The notes beneath the pieces were generated by a model. It did no database searches, was not told the DNA's origin, and saw only the letters and a list, made by a program, of their open reading frames with translations. A stretch of DNA of 7,841 nt from Pseudomonadota bacterium (GTDB taxonomy: Bacteria > Pseudomonadota > Alphaproteobacteria > Acetobacterales > Acetobacteraceae), in the NCBI GenBank assembly GCA_021807975.1, contig JAKBCJ010000211.1, forward strand, positions 1-7,841. Direction: 5' to 3'. Of this stretch, positions 1-5,453 are shown one piece after another (the stretch's first letter is position 1; each line of letters starts with the position of its first letter). Position numbers and translations under genes: made by a program.

Positions 1-1646
1 GCAAAACGGCGCAGGAGGACTTCCTGGCCACGCTGGCGGCTCTGCGCGACGTGATCGCTGCGCTGGATGGATGCCAACCGACGCAAAATCCCGACGGCAA
101 AAAGGTGCATCCAGAGATGGCGACCTATATTGTCGCCGCGTTGAAGAAGGCCCGCACGCAATACAACATGCTGGATGCCAAAATGTCGGAGCTCGGCCTG
201 AAGGATGCCGGCTGGACGCCACGGGGAATTGGAACGCCGCTTGATGCCGGGGTCTGGAAGACAAACTGGGCGGACGCGGTGGTCAAGGCATGCCTACCAG
301 AGGACGACGGTGGCGTAGCCGACGGCCTGGACGCCCTGGTCAAGGCGGAGGCCGCGATCCTGGCCAATGCCAAGAATCCAGCCGAGCAGCGCAAAGCCAG
401 GCTGAAGGCGGCCGACGTGTTGAATGACTTGATCGCTGCCTGCAAGCAAGCCTGGGCGCAGGCGCGCGGCGTGCCGGCGATGCTAACCGAGGTGGACAGG
501 ACATTAAAGGCCGCCGGCGCGCGGCGCATCGAGATCGATCAGGCCCTCGCGCCCACGACCTGGTCTGACATGCCTCCGGTGGACAACCCGGCGGACGTGA
601 CGGCGCAGAAGTGGAAGGCCTTCTGGGAAAGCGCGGTGAAGGCGGGTGTAGCCTTGCCGGATGATGGCGGTCTGCTGTCGGCCCTGCAGGGGCTGGATAC
701 CCGGGCGCAGGCCGTGGCGGACGCTGCCATCGGAAAGCCTAAGCTGAAGGCCCGGGTGGATTTTGGTATCGCCGTCGGCAAGGTCATCGTGGCGGAGCAG
801 AAGCTGCTGAGTAAACAGCGCGACATCTGCAAGCCGCTGAAGGACTATATCCAGAACATCCATTTGCGGGCTTTGCAGTTGCAGGCAGCCATGAGCGCGC
901 AGCGTGATCAAATCGGCTTCCTTGTGGTCGGTGGTACGACCGTTGCGGGATGGACGCAGACTTATGCCAACGCGACAAACGTTGGTGCGCTGCCGCCAGC
1001 CAAATCGGGTGCCAAAGCGTTCGAAAAAAGCCTGGGTGAGTATGAAGCCGCGTATCGCAAGATGCAGACCGCGGTGACGGGCAAAAAGTTCGGGGATGCG
1101 CTGAAGCAGGCGATGGTGGCCAGGCAGGCACTGAATGACGCCGATAAGGCGGTGTGGCAGAAGCTGCAGACGGCCGACGGATACAGTTCTAACAAGCAGA
1201 TGGGCCCGTATCTGGAGAAGTTGCGCAAGGATATCGCCGATTATTTGAAAGACCCGGAGTTAACTGCCGCGCTTGGCGGCACAGCTACGGGCGCGGCCTT
1301 CGTGGCGGGTCCTTTCACGATGGAGGCCAGCGCGTGGGATAAGATCAAGAAGTCAGCAGTGAGCAATGGCGTTCTGATCGACAGCAAGACAGGCGTCACC
1401 GACGCGCTGAACAAATGCAAGAAGTCGCTGGCCAAGCTGATTGCGGAGAACACGGCGAAGAAGCCGGATCAGAAGAAGATCGACAAAGCCCGGGAGACGG
1501 CAATGGACGATGCCAAACGTCTGGTCGAAGTGACCGGCGCGCTGGGGGCGTTGGCGCCTGACAACCAAGCCTGGCAGGGATATGCGAACGCGGCCAAGAA
1601 ATTTGCCGCGGATCATTTGGCGGATGTGACCAACCGCAAAAGCTGA
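1..1646 (+). CDS. Partial hypothetical protein with repeated helical modules (5' end outside window)
   Basis: The frame is open from base 3, with no stop before the TGA at 1644-1646, so the gene very probably starts upstream. The GTG at 51 is simply the first start-like codon inside the window. About 547 residues are visible. They are rich in Lys, Ala, Asp and Gln, with no obvious signal peptide, membrane segment or catalytic motif in the visible part. The chain looks almost wholly alpha-helical. Numbering from the codon at 51, similar blocks recur at about residues 68-136, 187-255, 299-372 and 428-497, and a fifth partial copy lies at the visible N-terminus. The first two share a W-K-x2-W-x2-A-V-K start and an L-P-x-D-D-G-G turn. 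I do not recognise the family. The gene runs convergently towards a tagF-pppA operon, so a T6SS-associated or secreted helical protein is possible, but this is only a guess from context. That it is a real gene is well supported by its length and amino-acid composition. Confidence 0.8.
   Translation, partial: KTAQEDFLATLAALRDVIAALDGCQPTQNPDGKKVHPEMATYIVAALKKARTQYNMLDAKMSELGLKDAGWTPRGIGTPLDAGVWKTNWADAVVKACLPEDDGGVADGLDALVKAEAAILANAKNPAEQRKARLKAADVLNDLIAACKQAWAQARGVPAMLTEVDRTLKAAGARRIEIDQALAPTTWSDMPPVDNPADVTAQKWKAFWESAVKAGVALPDDGGLLSALQGLDTRAQAVADAAIGKPKLKARVDFGIAVGKVIVAEQKLLSKQRDICKPLKDYIQNIHLRALQLQAAMSAQRDQIGFLVVGGTTVAGWTQTYANATNVGALPPAKSGAKAFEKSLGEYEAAYRKMQTAVTGKKFGDALKQAMVARQALNDADKAVWQKLQTADGYSSNKQMGPYLEKLRKDIADYLKDPELTAALGGTATGAAFVAGPFTMEASAWDKIKKSAVSNGVLIDSKTGVTDALNKCKKSLAKLIAENTAKKPDQKKIDKARETAMDDAKRLVEVTGALGALAPDNQAWQGYANAAKKFAADHLADVTNRKS
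3..1541 (+). repeat. Diverged intragenic protein repeats (about five copies)
   Basis: Translated units at nucleotides 252-458, 609-815, 945-1166 and 1332-1541 resemble one another, and a truncated unit lies at about 3-185. Each full unit begins at a Trp (W-K, W-K, W-T, W-D), followed by an A-x(0-2)-V/N stretch. A loop with Gly/Asp/Pro comes next, then a helical hairpin with a Lys-rich break (for example N-A-K-N-P, T-G-K-K and A-K-K-P-D). Spacing between unit starts is about 112-129 residues. The alignment was made by eye. Units 1 and 2 are convincing, 3 and 4 are weaker, and the repeats are not visible as DNA repeats. Confidence 0.5.
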
Positions 1647-1664
1647 CGCCGCCGGTCACGAGTT

Positions 1665-1702
1665 GAGATTGACCTTCCCCTTCCCCGGGGCGGGTCAATC
1701 TC
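1665..1702. terminator. Long hairpin after the partial CDS, terminator-like
   Basis: The 10-base arm at 1665-1674 (GAGATTGACC) is perfectly complementary to 1693-1702 (GGTCAATCTC). A second, inner CCCC/GGGG stem (1677-1680 with 1687-1690) lies within the loop. The hairpin begins 19 bases after the stop of the convergent upstream gene, where a terminator is expected. There is no T-run on either strand, so it is not a classical intrinsic terminator. It may instead act with Rho or protect a 3' end. Confidence 0.5.
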
Positions 1703-1805
1703 TACAGTGACGGGACCTGTTCGCCCCGGTGACAGGGTTCGCGGTCGTGGGCGTCAGGGACTGCAACGAAATAACTGTTTCGCTAGATGCGCGGCCGGTG
1801 GAGAC

Positions 1806-1835
1806 CGTCCTGGCGGGCCCGCGCCCGCCAGGACG
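1806..1835 (-). terminator. 12-bp perfect GC hairpin downstream of pppA
   Basis: Arms 1806-1817 (CGTCCTGGCGGG) and 1824-1835 (CCCGCCAGGACG) pair over 12 bases with a six-base loop. The structure lies about 70 bases beyond the pppA stop and could end transcription of the tagF-pppA operon. Being symmetrical, it could also serve the opposite strand. No U-tract follows it in either direction. Apart from this and the hairpin at 1665-1702, I see nothing in the 261-base gap between the convergent genes. Confidence 0.45.
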
Positions 1836-1907
1836 ATGAATTGCCGGTTGCTTCCCTCGAACGATTCGGTTGTTTCGCCACAGGACTTTAGAGCTGAACC
1901 TGATGGA

Positions 1908-2630
1908 TCAGGCTGAGACCGCCTCGATCACTACGGCGGTGACATTGTCGTTGACCCGGCGATCCAGGGCCGCCGCGATCATCGGATCGGTTAGCGATGT
2001 GGCGTGATTGCCCGCCAGCAGGGCAGCCAGGGCGGCATCGGACAGCGTTTTGCACAGCCCGTCGCTGCATAGCAGGAAACGGTCCCCGGGTTGGAGCGCG
2101 CCGGAGACCTTGTCGAGTTCGAACGGCTCCGATCCGCCACCGACCGCGCGGGTGATGATATTGGCTCGTGGATGCTTCTCGGCGTCCTCCGGCAGGATGG
2201 CGCCGGAGTCGACGAGTTCCTGCACCAGGCTGTGGTCGCGGCTGATCTGCTGCATCACCCCGTCGCGCAGCAGGTAGGCGCGGCTGTCGCCGGCCCACAG
2301 GCAGGCGAAGTGGGTGCCGGTCGCGATCAGCACGACGATGGTGGAGGCGATCACGGTGCTGGGTCCGCGGCGTCTGGCTTCGGCGCACAGGGCTTCGTGC
2401 GTCCGTCCGATCCGGGTGCGAATTTCGGACAGCAAGGCGCCGGCGCCGAGGCTGGGGGGTATTGTCTCCAGTGCGTCAGCAATCATGCCGGAGGCCACCT
2501 CACCGGCATCGTGGCCGCCCGCGCCGTCGGCAACGGCCCATAATCCTAATGCCGGGCGATCGACGAAACGATCTTCGTTATGGGTACGGACGGCGCCCGT
2601 ATGGGTGGTTGACCAGGACAGAAAGCGCAT
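1908..2630 (-). CDS. pppA: PP2C-family Ser/Thr protein phosphatase, T6SS-associated PppA type
   Basis: This is a cytoplasmic metal-dependent protein phosphatase of 240 residues, the usual length of a stand-alone bacterial PP2C (PppA/Stp type). The PP2C motifs appear in order: N-E-D-R at 18-21, V-A-D-G-A-G-G-H at 33-40, W-A-G-D-S-R-A-Y at 112-119, D-H-S-L at 132-135, I-T-R-A-V-G at 159-164, L-C-S-D-G-L at 187-192 and D-N-V-T at 228-231. The aspartates expected to bind the two metal ions (D20, D35, D190, D228) are all present. There is no membrane segment. The frame stays open upstream to 2768, but ATG at 2630 is preferred because it has an AGGTGAG Shine-Dalgarno sequence and places the family N-terminus correctly. 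The gene follows tagF by 5 bases in one operon. In characterised T6SS loci, PppA dephosphorylates Fha and so opposes the PpkA kinase. The assignment to the T6SS branch rests mainly on the tagF neighbour. Confidence 0.9.
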   Translation of the reverse strand: MRFLSWSTTHTGAVRTHNEDRFVDRPALGLWAVADGAGGHDAGEVASGMIADALETIPPSLGAGALLSEIRTRIGRTHEALCAEARRRGPSTVIASTIVVLIATGTHFACLWAGDSRAYLLRDGVMQQISRDHSLVQELVDSGAILPEDAEKHPRANIITRAVGGGSEPFELDKVSGALQPGDRFLLCSDGLCKTLSDAALAALLAGNHATSLTDPMIAAALDRRVNDNVTAVVIEAVSA

Positions 2631-2634
2631 GTCG

Positions 2635-2641
2635 CTCACCT
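2635..2641 (-). promoter_or_regulatory. Shine-Dalgarno sequence of pppA, overlapping the tagF stop
   Basis: On the minus strand AGGTGAG lies four bases before the ATG at 2630. The TGA inside it is the tagF stop codon (2636-2638). Ribosomes finishing tagF are therefore placed on the pppA start, which suggests translational coupling. The site also decides the pppA start over more upstream in-frame codons. Confidence 0.7.
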
Positions 2642-3241
2642 GTTTCGTGTTGTCGGATCGGCGGAAGCAGCATCCAGCATATGTGCGAACAGGGCCCCGC
2701 CGGGAAGGGTATCGGTGGCGAACGCCTTGGCTGCCACGCGTGGGGCGCCTTCGGTCCACCAACTGCAATTGCCGTCCGGGACGTCCGCCGCAATCGATGC
2801 CGCGCCACCTGACTCCCCGCGGGCCGGCCGCAGACGTTCGATGAGGTTGTCGGGGTCGAGGTCGTGTTCGATGGCGGCCATACCCGCTGCCTCTGCCTGG
2901 TGGAGCGAGCTTATGGAATCAGTTTGACGTAGTTCGGAATCGGTGGCGACGCAGGCCAGGGTGAGCGGAAAATGCCGGCCGGCGCGATCGACGCTGGGCA
3001 TGAACACACCAAGCGCCGCCTGGCTGCCGCAGATGCCGGATCGAAGCCGAAACCGCCAGATCGGAGCCTCCAGCCATGCCGGTACCCAGGCGTCTGCCAG
3101 CAGCGTCCGGCTTTCCGCCATGACCTGTTGCAGCCAGCGATCCCAGGCGTCGATGAAGTCGCGCGGCAGTCCGGCACGCACGAAATCGCCGCGGGCGGGT
3201 ATCTTGCCGTAAAATCCGAACGAACAGGTCAGCTTGGTCAC
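2636..3241 (-). CDS. tagF: Type VI secretion-associated protein TagF (DUF2094 family)
   Basis: TagF is a cytoplasmic post-translational repressor of type VI secretion in systems where it has been studied, acting with or alongside the PpkA-PppA-Fha phosphorylation switch. The 201-residue product shows the family landmarks throughout. The N-terminal signature G-F-Y-G-K-I-P-A-R-G-D-F lies at 9-20, followed by V-R-A-G-L-P and an amphipathic W-rich helix. The central G-V-F-M-P-S-V-D-R-A-G-R-H-F-P-L lies at 78-93. The C-terminal W-W-T-E-G block (161-165) is followed by L-P-G-G-A-L-F-A-H-M-L (179-189). The start is GTG at 3241. No ATG, GTG or TTG precedes it in frame in the 59 bases checked, and the signature must begin near residue 9, so a later start is excluded. 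No good Shine-Dalgarno sequence is visible. It is the first gene of a tagF-pppA operon. In some bacteria the two domains are fused, but here they are separate. Confidence 0.93.
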   Translation of the reverse strand: MTKLTCSFGFYGKIPARGDFVRAGLPRDFIDAWDRWLQQVMAESRTLLADAWVPAWLEAPIWRFRLRSGICGSQAALGVFMPSVDRAGRHFPLTLACVATDSELRQTDSISSLHQAEAAGMAAIEHDLDPDNLIERLRPARGESGGAASIAADVPDGNCSWWTEGAPRVAAKAFATDTLPGGALFAHMLDAASADPTTRNR

Positions 3242-3432
3242 CCTGGCGTGGCTGTAACAGGCAATGGGTTGGGCGATTGACGGTGCGCCGTCCGTTGCTT
3301 CTTCCCAGTCTTAATCGTTACCTTCATTTTGGGGTTGTGCGCTAGGGTCGATTCGCAAACGAGTGATTCCGGCGGCAATTATGCGCAACGAATGTTTAAA
3401 TTCCTAGAGTTTGCAGGCGATTAACATTTCGC

Positions 3433-3461
3433 TTGCGGTCCTCTTGTTTCGGATGGATAGA
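3433..3461 (+). promoter_or_regulatory. Weak candidate promoter for the TPS operon
   Basis: TTGCGG (3433-3438) and GATAGA (3456-3461) are separated by 17 bases. The -35-like box matches the consensus at its first three positions, and the -10-like box is poor. Transcription would begin near 3468 and leave a leader of about 90 bases before tpsB. This is a tentative call. Confidence 0.2.
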
Positions 3462-3478
3462 GGAGTCAGGGCGACAGC

Positions 3479-3535
3479 ATGCGATCCGGGAAGCAGGTTC
3501 GCCGCCGGGGGCCAGCCGGCCCCATTGCGCTCTAA
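3479..3535 (+). CDS. Possible 18-residue leader ORF upstream of tpsB
   Basis: ATG at 3479 opens an 18-codon frame (MRSGKQVRRRGPAGPIAL) closed by TAA at 3533-3535, 22 bases before the chosen tpsB start and out of frame with it. Purine-rich stretches (AGGAG at 3461-3465 and AGGG nearer the ATG) could act as a ribosome site. The short length means it could easily occur by chance. If translated, it would run through the hairpin at 3508-3523. Confidence 0.15.
   Translation: MRSGKQVRRRGPAGPIAL
3508..3523 (+). promoter_or_regulatory. Small GC hairpin in the tpsB leader
   Basis: GGGGCC (3508-3513) pairs with GGCCCC (3518-3523) around the loop AGCC. It lies 34 bases before the tpsB start and is followed by an A/T-rich stretch ending in TTTT at 3537-3540. 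It could be a leader structure affecting translation. The T-run is too far from the stem for a standard terminator. Confidence 0.25.
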
Positions 3536-3557
3536 ATTTTCTGCTTTGTGGAACGTG

Positions 3558-5318
3558 ATGCAAAGAAAACCCGAACGGATGGCGACTGGCCGTATCGTTT
3601 GTCCAGCCGTGGTCATCTTGATCGGATTGGTGGCATCGTCTGGATCGGTTTGGGCGCAGGCTGCCCCCAACCTTTTGGCTGTACCGCCCGGTTCCCCATT
3701 GCCGCGCGTGCTGCCTCCCGAAATGCCGCAGGTGGAGCCGGGGTTGCCGGAACCCGCCCCCCCACAACCGCCCGGCCCGGAATCAGGCGCCATGGTTCAG
3801 GTTGCAGGGGCCGAAGTGCGCGGGTCCACCGCATACCCGGCCGGCCATTTCGCGGCGATACTGGCACCGCTGACCGGTGAAGTGGCGCAGTCGCAAATCG
3901 AGGATGCGCGGGCAGAGATACTGGCTACCTATCGGGCGGATGGTTATCTGTTCACCGCCGTGACGGTGGCACGCGATGCGGCCAAGCGTGCGGTGTTTTC
4001 GGTGACGGAAGGTCGGATCGTCGAGGTCAGGCTGGACGGCGATATTGGCCCGGCGGGCGTGCAGGTGCTACGCTTCCTAAATCATCTGGTGGATGTCTCG
4101 CCGATCGACATCGCCACGCTGGAACGCTGGCTGCTGTTGGCGCAGAGCGTGCCGGGGGTGACGTTACGCACAGTGCTGCGTCCGTCGACCGGCGATCCGG
4201 GTGCAATGTCGTTGGTGGCGCAGGTGTCACGCAAAGCATTTTCGGGCCTGGTGACAGGGGACAATCGGGGTTACAGCGGAACCGGCCCCGAGGAATTCGT
4301 GACCTCTATGAGCGCCAACAGCTTTACCGAATTTGGTGAGCGTACCGACCTTACACTTTTCTACGCCGCCCGCTCCACCCAGATTTTTGGTCAGGCGGCC
4401 ACTGAAATGTTTCTAGGCGGATCGGGATTGAAACTGCGACTCTACGCCGGACGCGGGACGACGGACCCCAGCGGTGCGCTGGCGCAAATCGGTTATCATG
4501 GCGATACGACCTTGGCTGGCACACTGATCACCTATCCAGTGATCGTCCGGCGCCAGCAAACATTGAACGCCGTCGCCGCATTCGATGTGCTGGATGGGAC
4601 GGTGGACACTAGCGTGAACGGTGTCACCACGCTGGCCAGCCGCGACAGTCTGCGCGTGTTACGGCTCGGCGGCGACTACGCGCTGCGCGACGTGGTGTTG
4701 GGCAGCGACCGGGCGGCGGTCTCCACTGTGAGCCTACGCCTATCGCGGGGCCTGGACGGGCTGGGCGCGTCCCCGCAGGGGGACCTGCTGGCTAGCCGCC
4801 TGGGCGAACGGATGGATTTTACCAAAGTGTCCTTCGAGGCGAGCCGTACCCAAACGCTGTTCAGTCCCTGGCAGGATGCCACCTTCGCCTTGCAGCCCAC
4901 CGTCGCCGGACAGTATTCGCATGACGTGCTGCCCGCGGCGGAGGAGTTCTTTCTTGGCGGCATGCGGTTCAACCGGGGCTTCTATTCCGGGCAGGTCGGT
5001 GGTGACCGGGCTCTGACGGTGGATGTTGAGGCCCAGTTGAACACCGCATTCTCGGTTTCCGGCCCAACGGATCGGTTCGATCTCGGCGTTCAGTTCTACA
5101 CGTTCTACGATTGGGGCCGCACCTGGCAGAGCCAGGTGCTGGACCGCAACGCCCTGCTGGTGTCGGCCGGCGCGGGCGCTCGGATGACGTTTCCGCATGG
5201 CGTGGAACTCGATGTCGAGGGTGTGGAGCGATTCACCACGCTGCCATTGGGCAACAGCGGCAATACGTCGGCGCTGCCAGGTACCGGGATTTATTGGAAT
5301 TTAGTCGGGCGCTTCTGA
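3558..5318 (+). CDS. TpsB/ShlB-type two-partner secretion outer-membrane transporter
   Basis: This Omp85-superfamily channel should export the TpsA protein encoded next. With ATG at 3558 the product has 586 residues, typical for TpsB proteins. The frame is open back to TTG 3411, but only the later start puts the signal peptide at the N-terminus. ATG at 3579 is an alternative. Order of parts: signal peptide about 1-35, with hydrophobic core I-V-C-P-A-V-V-I-L-I-G-L-V and a likely cut after A-Q-A; a Pro-rich linker at about 37-77; a POTRA-like domain at about 79-161, containing Y-R-A-D-G-Y-L-F-T-A-V; a second POTRA-like domain at about 162-229; and a beta-barrel at about 230-586. The barrel opens with D-N-R-G-Y-S-G-T-G (235-243). 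The loop-6 motif appears as F-N-R-G-F (471-475), where the usual residue before R-G is Val or Ile. The chain ends Y-W-N-L-V-G-R-F, the terminal Phe expected of outer-membrane barrels. The Shine-Dalgarno sequence is weak (GGAA, four bases before ATG). Confidence 0.9.
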   Translation: MQRKPERMATGRIVCPAVVILIGLVASSGSVWAQAAPNLLAVPPGSPLPRVLPPEMPQVEPGLPEPAPPQPPGPESGAMVQVAGAEVRGSTAYPAGHFAAILAPLTGEVAQSQIEDARAEILATYRADGYLFTAVTVARDAAKRAVFSVTEGRIVEVRLDGDIGPAGVQVLRFLNHLVDVSPIDIATLERWLLLAQSVPGVTLRTVLRPSTGDPGAMSLVAQVSRKAFSGLVTGDNRGYSGTGPEEFVTSMSANSFTEFGERTDLTLFYAARSTQIFGQAATEMFLGGSGLKLRLYAGRGTTDPSGALAQIGYHGDTTLAGTLITYPVIVRRQQTLNAVAAFDVLDGTVDTSVNGVTTLASRDSLRVLRLGGDYALRDVVLGSDRAAVSTVSLRLSRGLDGLGASPQGDLLASRLGERMDFTKVSFEASRTQTLFSPWQDATFALQPTVAGQYSHDVLPAAEEFFLGGMRFNRGFYSGQVGGDRALTVDVEAQLNTAFSVSGPTDRFDLGVQFYTFYDWGRTWQSQVLDRNALLVSAGAGARMTFPHGVELDVEGVERFTTLPLGNSGNTSALPGTGIYWNLVGRF

Positions 5319-5328
5319 TCCGGGATCA
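5316..5328. repeat. Palindrome over the tpsB stop codon
   Basis: TGATCC-G-GGATCA is a perfect inverted repeat with a one-base centre, and its first three bases are the tpsB stop. It is too tight to form a hairpin in RNA. It may be a protein-binding site or chance. The rest of the 135-base gap before tpsA holds only a weak 5-bp stem (5337-5341 with 5349-5353) and no clear terminator, consistent with one transcript for both genes. Confidence 0.3.
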
Positions 5329-5453
5329 AGGGAAACGGCCAGTTGTTGTGGCCTGGCGAGGCTTTTGGGGGGAACGTTGCATGGGCGGGATACGGCGTGA
5401 CCACACAATGACATTTAGCATGCCAGTGCAAAAAGGCGGGGTGTGACAATACA

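Larger units (their letters stand above)
3242..3557. other. Divergent intergenic control region between tagF and tpsB
   Basis: This gap of 316 bases must hold the promoters of both the leftward tagF-pppA operon and the rightward TPS operon. It is visibly richer in A/T in its middle (about 3300-3430) than the flanking genes. A short inverted repeat GACGG-TGCG-CCGTC at 3279-3292 lies 38 bases upstream of tagF and could be an operator or a chance hairpin. I find no convincing sigma-70 box pair for the minus strand. The right-hand part holds the candidate promoter, leader ORF and hairpin listed separately. Confidence 0.5.

Noticed and set aside
1767..1782. Small inverted repeat CGAAA/TTTCG
   Set aside because: A 5-bp stem in a gap that already holds two far stronger hairpins is not distinguishable from chance.
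1707..1916. 69-codon + strand frame in the convergent gap
   Set aside because: It starts with GTG, has no Shine-Dalgarno sequence, runs through the 12-bp hairpin and into the end of pppA, and its product has no recognisable character.
2091..2543. 150-codon open frame on the + strand inside pppA
   Set aside because: It is antisense to a gene with a complete set of PP2C motifs, and its product looks like GC-rich shadow coding with no recognisable feature.
2631..2768. N-terminal extension of pppA to 2768
   Set aside because: The added 46 residues are Arg-rich, overlap the tagF coding end, and the ATG at 2630 has a strong ribosome site and fits the family.
3411..3557. TTG start at 3411 for tpsB
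   Set aside because: It would place about 49 unrelated residues before a clear signal peptide. The later ATG gives a normal secreted outer-membrane precursor.
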